From Dendrobium chrysotoxum (lineage: Eukaryota > Streptophyta > Magnoliopsida > Asparagales > Orchidaceae), in NCBI GenBank assembly GCA_019925795.1, contig CM034315.1, forward strand, positions 10,044,001 to 10,108,000: a DNA stretch of 64,000 bases, in the 5' to 3' direction. Shown one piece after another: positions 57,701 through 64,000 of the stretch (the stretch's first letter is position 1; every line of letters starts with the position of its first letter). A model generated the notes under the pieces. It had not been told where the DNA came from, ran no database searches, and saw only the letters and a list, made by a program, of their open reading frames with translations. The position numbers were made by a program, and so were the translations under genes.

Positions 57701-60683
57701 GCCAATCTTTAAAGACATAGCAATCTTCGATTGGATGACTCATCACCCGATGATATGGGCAGTAGTTTGGGTCGCCACTATGCTTTGACTCCTCGGGTCT
57801 CTTGCACTCTGGCAGTTCTAAACCCGCTTTCAATGCCTGTCGAAATAATTTGGCGACACTTTCCCTCTTGAATGAATATTCCTTGTTCATTTTATCTTTG
57901 AGGGAGGGGAACGTTCGATCACCAGTTCCCGTTGTTTGCCTCGGGCGTTCTCCACCGCCCTGATAATTTCGTGGTTTATCATTACCCCCGAGTATCAGCT
58001 TCGGCTGGGGGTTAGGGTTGTAGACTTGCTTAGGCTTTTCTTGATATTGCATCGGCTGCTTGCCTTTGTCTACGTTGTACGTCATCTGCTTCTCCTTATC
58101 AGCTCTGGAGAAAAATATGGAGTCAGCCTCACCTCTTCTAGCACCTGAGGCTTTAGTCTTCTTAGGCTTATCAGAATAATTTTCTGATTTTGACAAGTTC
58201 AATTTCTCGAATTTGGCCACTCTGTCCAGCAGGTCCTGAAATGTGGTGATAGTAGCCATGCACAGGAATGGTTGCATTTTATCATCAATGTTTCCCATTA
58301 ACAACTGTACGGCATGCTCTTCTTCAAGTTGTTGCTCACATTTCATACTTAGATTGCGCCAGCGAGTGATGTATTTAGTCACTGATTCTTCCTTCTTTCT
58401 CTTATTCAGAGCAAGGTCAGCGATCGTTATCTTCTCGGTCGCACTGGCAAATCTCTTCACGAACATATTCTCTAACTCTGCAAATGTCTTTACAGAGTCA
58501 TTTGGTAGTTCGGCGTACCATTCGAAAGCAGCTGCTGTCAAACTGCTAACGAATTGTCGAAAGAGTAGAGCATCATTCCCTCCAGTATTCCCGCAGGTGG
58601 CTTTGAACTGCGCCAAGTGCTGTCTGGGATTTTTGTTGCCATCAAAAGTATTGAATTTTGGCACAGAATATCCCTTCGGGTATGGCACCTGATCATACTC
58701 TGCCGGGTACGGGCGACCTTTACCCACTAGCTTCTCTGCCTGATCAATAGCTATAATAGCCCTGATCCTTTCTGTAATGATCCCTTCAAGCTGTGCAGCA
58801 GTCACAGGCTCGGAGGTACTTGCGATATTCTGCGGAGTAGGCTGACGAGTGATATTCTGAGCCTCGTGGCCACCTTCAGGAGTGTCCCGTACTCCTGAGA
58901 CTTGCGGCACTTGAAAGTTTGGAGGATCAGGGGGAGGATTGGGCATAGAACCAACTGCAGCATTTCTCTGCATGATCTGCATCATTGCCGTCATTTGGGT
59001 CATCATCTCTGTCATTTTCTCATGCAACTGAGAGATTTCCCTATCCTTGGCCCTCATTTGACGTTTCATTTGTCTCTGCATTTCTGCGAGCGTGACGTTC
59101 TCGTCAGCAAAGGGATTATCCTCAGCCTCTTCTCGCTCTTCTTGGGAATGGACACCTCTGCCAGTGGTGGACCCGGCTTCATGGCGGCGCCGATATACTT
59201 GTCTAGGCGGTGGTTGCCAACGATCGTCATCTTCATCATCGTCGTAGTAGGCATCCTCTTCGACATTGATGTGTCTCACCATGTAGACCACTTCCATGTC
59301 CAAGGTGTTATTTACCTCTTCCAAGTCTTCTTCTATGTATTCCATATTTTCTTCTAGATTTTCTTCCATGTACTCTTCAACATTTTCTTCTCCCGTATCT
59401 TCTTCTCCTTCTTCTAGTACTCGGATCTCCGAGCGGCGGCGCCACTGGATCTCCGGTTCTTGATTAGGCAGGAAGATCTCTTCGACCCGTGGGCTGCGGT
59501 CGAAGTTAGACTCTTCCTTGGGAGGAGTTGGTGAGCGACGGGATCCCCTGGAGGATTCTCCAAGGTGTCTACCGTTGGGAGGAGCGTCATCGTGGGCCTT
59601 CTTTTGGACCCACTTTTGACGTTGTTTGTAACTGAGGGCGGATCTCCGGGAAGCAGTACCGGATGTCACGCCCAAATCAGTTCTTTTTCTTCTATTATTT
59701 TCTTCTCTGCGAGGCTTTGGCCTCCAGATTTCTTTTCCTTTTCGCCGGGACCTTTCGGCGGCGGATCCCTGAATGTGTGGTTCAGGTGTCACACCCCGAT
59801 GTTCACCGTGCGGGGTGTATTTTCTTTCCTTTCTCTCCACAGCAAGAGACAGGCGTTCTCTTGGTGGAGTTCTCCTGGCTTCGACCCTCAGTGGCCGCTG
59901 GTACCTTCTCTTTTTCAGTCCTCTCTCCTTCACGGTCTTCAGGACTCTGTAGACTCGAGCTGAGAGAGTTTCAGGCTCCTTCTTCTTTTGAGGAGGTGGG
60001 ACTTCAGGCTGTCGGTCCCAGAACGACTTTTTCAGCTCTCCAGTTGAGCTGTTTCTCTTTACCCACCTCAGGTCAGTAAACTTGTTCCGGGTAGGAACGT
60101 TGGATATATGCTCTGGAGCAGGCAGGTTCGAGGGATGCACATGCACTAATAGCTGCTGAGCTCGGAGTTCAGCATTCATCTTCCTTCTCTGTCTCCTGGT
60201 GGGCCTTCCTCCAGATGAGGAAGCCTCAGAAGTGTTCTTCACGGGTGCAGGTAACCCGGTTGGCAGATGTGTGGTGTTCGTCGTCACCACGGAGATCCTT
60301 CCTCCGGCTACAACCCTCTTGGTGGCCGGGATTTCTGGCTGCGACAGCCGTTCAAAGACAGAAATCCTCTCACGAGGATTTTCAGCAGCAGCATGTCGTT
60401 GTGCGGGCAGGTGCACACGACGAGTGGTAGTTCCAGCAGGGCGTGGCCTCCTAGCAGGCCCTTCAGTATTTCTGCCATTCGTAGGAATGGCGGTGGTCCT
60501 TTCAACGACAGCAGGGAAGTCAATGCTACCAAACTGGATGGTAGCTCCAGCATTCCCTGTCTCAATGATAGCGTTCGCCAGTTGGATCCTGGCTCCTTGT
60601 CCCAGCTGGACAGTCATTGGTGTATTCTGTAGATCCATCTGCATAAATGAAAGGTAAGGGTTAGTGATCAAAATTTGATACAT
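51723..60683 (-). CDS. Intact Tat/Ogre-like gag-pol polyprotein (2,986 aa)
   Basis: A single frame encodes everything. Order: residues 1-590, an unusual pre-Gag region (Arg/Pro-rich, ending in an acidic stretch near 430-470); Gag core about 640-830 (FDGNKNPRQHLAQFKA); a C-H-H-C knuckle at C975, H978, H983 and C988; aspartic protease at D1405 (LIDPGSS); reverse transcriptase about 1915-2090 with YVDD at 2054-2057; RNase H about 2180-2310; a second, archaeal-type RNase H about 2345-2480 (MYFDGASS, NNEAEYEALIAGL), the mark of the Tat lineage; integrase with H2634 and H2641 of the zinc site and D2704, D2765, E2801 (DD35E). No chromodomain. The first in-frame ATG is at 60683. There is no stop, frameshift or intron between gag and pol. 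All catalytic residues I looked for are present, so the copy appears coding-competent. Confidence 0.95.
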   Translation of the reverse strand: MYQILITNPYLSFMQMDLQNTPMTVQLGQGARIQLANAIIETGNAGATIQFGSIDFPAVVERTTAIPTNGRNTEGPARRPRPAGTTTRRVHLPAQRHAAAENPRERISVFERLSQPEIPATKRVVAGGRISVVTTNTTHLPTGLPAPVKNTSEASSSGGRPTRRQRRKMNAELRAQQLLVHVHPSNLPAPEHISNVPTRNKFTDLRWVKRNSSTGELKKSFWDRQPEVPPPQKKKEPETLSARVYRVLKTVKERGLKKRRYQRPLRVEARRTPPRERLSLAVERKERKYTPHGEHRGVTPEPHIQGSAAERSRRKGKEIWRPKPRREENNRRKRTDLGVTSGTASRRSALSYKQRQKWVQKKAHDDAPPNGRHLGESSRGSRRSPTPPKEESNFDRSPRVEEIFLPNQEPEIQWRRRSEIRVLEEGEEDTGEENVEEYMEENLEENMEYIEEDLEEVNNTLDMEVVYMVRHINVEEDAYYDDDEDDDRWQPPPRQVYRRRHEAGSTTGRGVHSQEEREEAEDNPFADENVTLAEMQRQMKRQMRAKDREISQLHEKMTEMMTQMTAMMQIMQRNAAVGSMPNPPPDPPNFQVPQVSGVRDTPEGGHEAQNITRQPTPQNIASTSEPVTAAQLEGIITERIRAIIAIDQAEKLVGKGRPYPAEYDQVPYPKGYSVPKFNTFDGNKNPRQHLAQFKATCGNTGGNDALLFRQFVSSLTAAAFEWYAELPNDSVKTFAELENMFVKRFASATEKITIADLALNKRKKEESVTKYITRWRNLSMKCEQQLEEEHAVQLLMGNIDDKMQPFLCMATITTFQDLLDRVAKFEKLNLSKSENYSDKPKKTKASGARRGEADSIFFSRADKEKQMTYNVDKGKQPMQYQEKPKQVYNPNPQPKLILGGNDKPRNYQGGGERPRQTTGTGDRTFPSLKDKMNKEYSFKRESVAKLFRQALKAGLELPECKRPEESKHSGDPNYCPYHRVMSHPIEDCYVFKDWLERKYQRGELTLSDNVLTHPRKESTRVVTTSSVPPIEERKKGKKPIPEEQWETAVSKKTVKMLKQLEGVPGVKWKSPTEPALNLKALPVAQASASKQFPNQAGPSKSGKKKSSKKKTKLKKPKEKKTATQRVIDSLDEYYQTARCPIKLADFMSELKTDEAEEADEDPLPTEVCRVISAIPITLTKEKYVREMIVETCLATSSMDYSSEEDLYFPKTDESDPDIASQIGHVNLGGDSESTNESLDATMADSEENAPSNESDPEEIAQVQLRSGKILPPPPKKGISNKDKGKEIVVNEDIISEDPKKKHTPVKGIDYNILSHLRKIPAQLSIYDALVMSKDLRETLIQALKDPERYEAYFAERNLTEVLQARNEPFITFTEDDMMLGTADHNRPLYVTAESDDLVISRILIDPGSSINLMSLKALSSLCLNVEHLGPDKLMVHGFNEKGQKTLGSFMLPLVFGEFHTEAKFHVIDADTSFKALLGRPWLHEYGIVPSTLHQCMKYLRDGEEFRISGDIQPFAVHEATVYEDAQYFMPKKPRLSNSLKAQASNPKSAKQPEQKGERKQVGRKKATPTLPKEATTSTSKERKRVPHLGSDTDEENVTSTKSQKVCHSMDEWSREVAYSNDDYDYDSIYMNTVQDVVSRRIDSLLISDSVLVVTRVPLQYFKEIIQRDVHKVEELVTLYLPPIRKGIESGNIFYSVGKDEEVNRDWDHVFIDSEELLPTRIPRFNTKGIQRMLRKWINVPTPKRQLRMCLSLWYGRNPRPMRRKEMNAYKGIGFVRRKCIRKETCRAITCREVEPNDESDKEVYEVDDYDDQPLEAKPAPEELEDGGQAATMDELKEVNLGTEDDPRPTFISSLLPEDQVEEIKELLCEFRDCFAWTYAEMPGLSPDVAVHRLAIKPDVAPVKQAPRRMRLEIEEQVIAETKKLIEAGFIREEKYADWIANIVPVKKKNGQIRICIDFRDLNKACPKDDFPLPVSELLVDNTSNYDMFSFMDGSSGYNQIKMAPEEERHTSFRTPIGIFCYTVMPFGLKNAGATYQRAMTHIFDELIHQKVECYVDDLVVKSIDRKEHLNDLRIVFERIRKFDLKMNPLKCAFGVSSGKFLGYVVRHRGIEVDPNKIKAIIEMPPPRSLRQLRSLQGQLAFIRRFISNLSGRCQPFSKLMKKDVRFKWDEECQEAFDSIKRYLLNPPILAAPIPGKPLILYTAALEESLGALLAQHNEEGKENALYYISRRLIGAEVRYSPIEKHCLALIFAVQKLRHYMLSHKITLISKIDPLKFLMTRPALTGRLARWAVLLLQFDIVYMPQKAVKGQALADFLAAHPIPADSPLNDDLPDEQIMQVDEEEKVPFWEMYFDGASSIKSPKPPNLAKAQAGIGLVFIEPEGGIMRFSFSLTEPRTNNEAEYEALIAGLEIAIDIQITDLQIFGDSQLVINQVLGIYKICKLELAHYHRRALELLKQIPNVKMTQVPRGQNAKADCLAKLAKELANEDKRPPIFIAVENRRVLEPATLQFPQAEGIPGSSQQDATPVDPQHPQQITIKNQPGERPAVKRRRTGRFSESWLDCLDVEVEDDWRQPFVDYFKESKLPTDKSLAAQIRKRALRYAFVNNTLYRRAFDQMWLRCLGTKEADKVVTEVHEGLCGAHQSGPKMATKIKRMGYYWPTMVRDCINHAKKCHECQIHGDVIHQPPNPLHPTIASWPFECWGTDIIGPIDPPSSAGHRFILAATDYFSKWAEAAPFREVTSEHVINFFTHNVVYRFGVPRRVISDNGTAFKSTRIYKFVDRHKIDWRYSSIYNPRANGLAEAFNKTLVKLLKKILTKNKREWHTKMAEALWAYRTTYKTPTKATPYSLVFGAEAVLPLEVELPSLRVAIQNELTQEQNARLRIEELDALDEVRLQAQQNLEIYRGRMAKSFDRMVRPRSFQEGELVLVLRRPIIPHRRVGGKFVSNWEGPFVIEKVYQGGAYQLIDLHGQRPMPPINGRHLKKYHA

Positions 60684-60947
60684 CACCCCACACTTTCAAA
60701 AATGCAGAGACTTGCACAGAATAGAAAACAAAAATAGATAACATTAGCGAGCAAATTCAAATAATACAAATTTAAAATACTGCTAAATACGTTATCTTGA
60801 TAAATTTGTTTGAACGATCATTTTAGAAAATTCAAAATTTTGATTCACTGAATGATCATTTTGAGAGATTCAAAATTTTAAATCTGCGTTGATTTGACTG
60901 CTACGATAGTACTGAGACGACTAGCCAAAGATGGAAAGAGAAACCAA
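60684..60947 (-). other. Leader between PBS and gag-pol ATG
   Basis: About 265 nt with two direct copies of AAAATTTTGAAT..TCT.AAAATGATC.TTCA (near 60800-60880). No ORF. The same leader lies at 42579-42841 in copy A. Confidence 0.6.
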
Positions 60948-60965
60948 TCCCCAGCGGAGTCGCCA
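60948..60965 (-). promoter_or_regulatory. Primer binding site of copy B
   Basis: Identical to 42842-42859: TGGCGACTCCGCTGGGGA next to the LTR end at 60972. Confidence 0.8.
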
Positions 60966-60971
60966 GAAATC

Positions 60972-63900
60972 TGTGGGCTCCGAAAATTCGGCCCCGGCCT
61001 CCGCCCGACTTTTTTGTTTTCGAGGGGAGTTTTAACGAACTAAGTTCCGGGGTAAATTTTGGAAGGCAGATGAGATAGTAGATAAGACACTACCCAGAGA
61101 TTTCGCCCTCATTTTGCGAGGACTTTATGATCTGAGTTCTGGTTTCCTATAGGCGCAAGCCCCTATAGTTAATTACCCCTCCCGATAACGAGAGAGAACT
61201 TTCGATTAAGGCTAGTCATCAATCAGATACGTAGGGATACGTGAGTACCTGGTACATAGTAGCAGCATGGGTTGAAGGTTTAAGGATTTCAGAATTTAGA
61301 AGATCAAAAGATTTGGAGATTTGAAGATTTGATATTTAAAATAGAAATTTCACCATCTCAGACTTAAAGCGGATGGTGGGGGAATGGATGATAGACCCGA
61401 TCAAGATCCCATGGTTCCGTCATCCCGGGCCATCGTGGTCCCTGGTCTACTTAGTCAGAGGAGGTAGTCGACCCAACCTGACAGAAGGATCCTTGTTGGC
61501 AGCCATGGGTTGCTTCGTCCAAGGGTACCTTGTAGACCTGGGGTGGGTATTTGTCTAAGGGGACAAATTTGAATCCACCTTAGCTAACAGAGGGCTTTGT
61601 GCCCTATCAATCATATCCTATTGATTCATATCTCAAGGATTTGATGCCATTGGGGAGCATACGGGCTCTGGCCATAACCATAATATAATGGTGCCATTTG
61701 GCGGCGACCACCTGGTTCAGAGGGCCCCGAGTCATAACCGTTTATCCTGCAGTGCCATTTGGCGGCGAAACTGCCGGTTAGAGGACTCGTACCACGTCCT
61801 TGCTGGCAGGAGATTGTTTGAGAATGGATCCTAGTGATATTCTCGACCAGGCATTAGCTCTTTGCGAGCTGAAGTAAATTTTAACTTGTCCACCTCGGCA
61901 AACTGTTGCGGAGGATGGATGGATTTTGCTTTAAGCGATTTGATAGTTGGATTTCAATTTTAAATATTTTCGGAGTTTGAAAGATTTTTGGATTTTAGGA
62001 TTTTTCAGAAGATTGGATTTTATAGGGAATTTGAGATTTTGGAAGTTTTGTGTGGTACTTTGAGATATTTGAAATGGACCCCTCCGGTTGATATTTTCAT
62101 TCAACACGGCCATCATCGGGGAAACTTTGGGGTCACTTAAAAATATTTGAGGTTTGGGGGCATTTTGAAAGTGTTTGCGAACCCCTCCGGTTGAGATCTT
62201 CTGTCAACGCGGCCATCATCGGGGTGTACGGGGTCATTTATGTTTTATTGATTGGACCCTGTTGACTCTATCTACTGATCGATAGAGGATCGAGTTTTGT
62301 ATGCTTTGTGCCCTTTATAAGTGAGTTCAATTGATTATGGGCCTTGAAGGCCTAATATGAACGTATGAAAACAAATATATAGGTTGTCACAACTGTATAT
62401 TTGTTTGATGATTCGAACCCTGTCGACTTCTATTGATCTTTATAGAAGGATCGGGTTCGAACCTGAATTCACTCATTGACCCGCGCAGCATCCCTAAACG
62501 TCACGTGTGTATCAATAACACGCTCGTCGGGGCCCATGCGGGTGTTTGGGGGCATTTTATAATTATTGATTGAACCTTGTCAACTCCTATCTGCTTGCAT
62601 AGGAGGATCAGGTTCAAATTTATTGACCCGCGCAGCATCCCTAGACGTCACGTGTGTACCAATAACACGCTCGCCGGGGCCCATACGGGTGTTTGGTATA
62701 TCCCCTTATGTGTACCTATGTGTATACATATTATGGTGCATGTGCGGGGGATATTTTAGAATATTTGATGGGTCTCCTACGATAGTTCATAGGATCTTGC
62801 ATTTATCGTAGTGCTTCGATATTTGTTCACAAGGGGTATGTTTGATGCATCACCACTGTTCATCGAGAAGTTTACAAGCCTCGATAGTCTTATCCCACTT
62901 CAATGCTCAAGACCTAGTTGAACTGAGGTTCACTTGCCCCATAATGATTTGATCTAGCTTTCCCTTCCCAAAATTCACGTGGAAATTAATGGTCACTACC
63001 TTGGAACGAAGACTGTAGTTATGGAAGATACATCAGATTCTTCAAGAAAGCCTTACAAGTGTATCCATTTCTAAATAACTGTTGCAGTCATTGAGATGAT
63101 CGGAATAGCAGGTGTATCTTCAACTTGTAATCGTGAGTTTAGGCTACCGAACTTTGCATCAATCTTTAACAGCATACTTGTTAAATATTGATCATTAACT
63201 CTGGTGAGTGCAATGCATCGTGTATTGATGTTCCCTTGAATGCATTCTGATGTGTCACATCATTGCTTTCACTGCATGTAGGATTTTCCTTCTTCCCTGT
63301 GAATATTTGCATCTATTGCCCAGCTGATTGTTGTTCAATCATCCTTTGCACGGCTACTGTGTAGACTAAAGCCAAATTCCATCTTCATAGTTTGCAAGAG
63401 CGTTATTCATTGCACCTTTAATCCTTCTGTTTGTAGAATATAGCAGTATTTGCTTGTAATTGAGTCATCATTGACTATATGAATACCCAAAGTAATCATT
63501 ATATATTCCTCAGCTCATTATGCTTATAGTGTATTGGTCTTCTTCGCTTGCAGAGGTTTGATGCATTCGCTTGATGCTGAATGATGATTGACTACAAGAG
63601 CATTACATTATTCACCACTCTTGCTACATAGCATCGTAGGTGTTTGCATTCATCACTGGCTTTCTTACACCTAACGATTAGTGAATGGTTGTATTTGCTT
63701 ATGTGTCTCTTTCTTCGTTATCGTGAACTGGAGCGTTGTATGCGATGCAAGACTTCCATCATCACCTTTCTAATTCATAGATCAATTGTTGTATGCATGA
63801 GGAGATCATTACAACAATTTGTGGGAGCTTGCAAGTAGGTTATAACATGGTCTCTACTCGTGTTAGTAAGAAGTCTATTGTGCTCATTATGTTTTTCTCC

Positions 63901-64000
63901 ATGTAAGCATGTTCAAATCAAATCCGAGAATCCTGTCCACTTGATTTTCAAATCAAGTTCAAGTTAAGCCCCATGTCACTTGGTTCAAATTCAATTTTCA
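60972..64000 (-). repeat. LTR3 (5' LTR of copy B), runs off the window
   Basis: Corresponds to LTR1 25618-28646 at a constant offset of 35,354, so there is no net indel in 3,029 bp. I saw no substitution on reading. The hairpin cluster recurs at about 62372-62617. This sets a minimum LTR length of 3,029 bp. Confidence 0.9.

Larger units (their letters stand above)
25618..64000 (-). mobile_element. Giant Tat/Ogre-like Ty3/gypsy retrotransposon, tandem double copy
   Basis: The order along plus coordinates is LTR1 (25618-31055), pol-to-LTR region (31056-33629), internal A (33630-42865), LTR2 (42866-49151, with the N gap), pol-to-LTR region (49152-51722), internal B (51723-60971) and LTR3 (60972 to beyond 64000). 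Elements are read on the minus strand. The Tat assignment rests on a second archaeal-type RNase H domain after the usual one, integrase without chromodomain, a PBS of the type reported for Ogre-like elements, a very long LTR and an antisense gene between pol and LTR. The shared central LTR indicates LTR-LTR recombination or an assembly duplication. Confidence 0.9.

Overview
This is nuclear DNA of a flowering plant. The evidence is a plant-type eIF1A gene with a telo-box promoter, a nuclear gene for an organellar bS18 ribosomal protein with GT-AG introns, a plant LINE remnant, small MITEs, and two Ty3/gypsy LTR retrotransposons of plant lineages (a chromovirus and a Tat/Ogre-like element). Species cannot be named from sequence alone. 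A 500-N gap at 45200-45699 shows this is a draft assembly.

Layout. 1-19415 is AT-rich, gene-poor DNA: a 1.16-kb foldback (109-1265), two diverged LTR-like direct repeats (about 3150-4950 and 6090-7745), a decayed LINE 3' end (5383-5740), six small foldback MITEs of two families, an intact eIF1A gene (11810-12247, minus) and the last three recognisable exons of a bS18 gene (14542-15834, minus). 19416-25617 is a chromovirus deletion derivative on the minus strand. It has 2,490-bp LTRs, a Met-type PBS, an open gag ORF, and only the integrase tail plus chromodomain of pol. Its 5' LTR is cut at 25617 by a second element.

25618-64000 is that second element, a giant Tat/Ogre-like retrotransposon on the minus strand. 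It is present as a tandem LTR-internal-LTR-internal-LTR array that runs off the right edge. Internal copy B (51723-60683) is one uninterrupted 2,986-codon gag-pro-RT-RNH-aRNH-INT frame. Copy A (33630-42578) is the same sequence with 18 single-base indels and only two substitutions that I found. That pattern looks like unpolished long-read sequence rather than decay. The N gap is flanked on both sides by the same ~358 bp, so it is probably an unrecognised contig overlap.

The most interesting part is the region between pol and the LTR promoter. Opposite to gag-pol, a four-exon transcription unit can be read: ATG 30483, exons ending at 30597, 31493 and 31624, stop at 31782, AATAAA at 31897. All three introns have GT-AG ends, branch-like and pyrimidine-rich signals, and phase 1. 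The frame stays open for 100 codons. Its first exon lies in the retroelement U3, so the architecture resembles an antisense gene transcribed from a 3' LTR. The same LTR/3' region is rich in structured repeats: seven hairpins near the predicted RNA 5' end, a pair of hairpins with compensatory stem changes, and three 20-bp AT-rich stems with 26-nt loops after pol.
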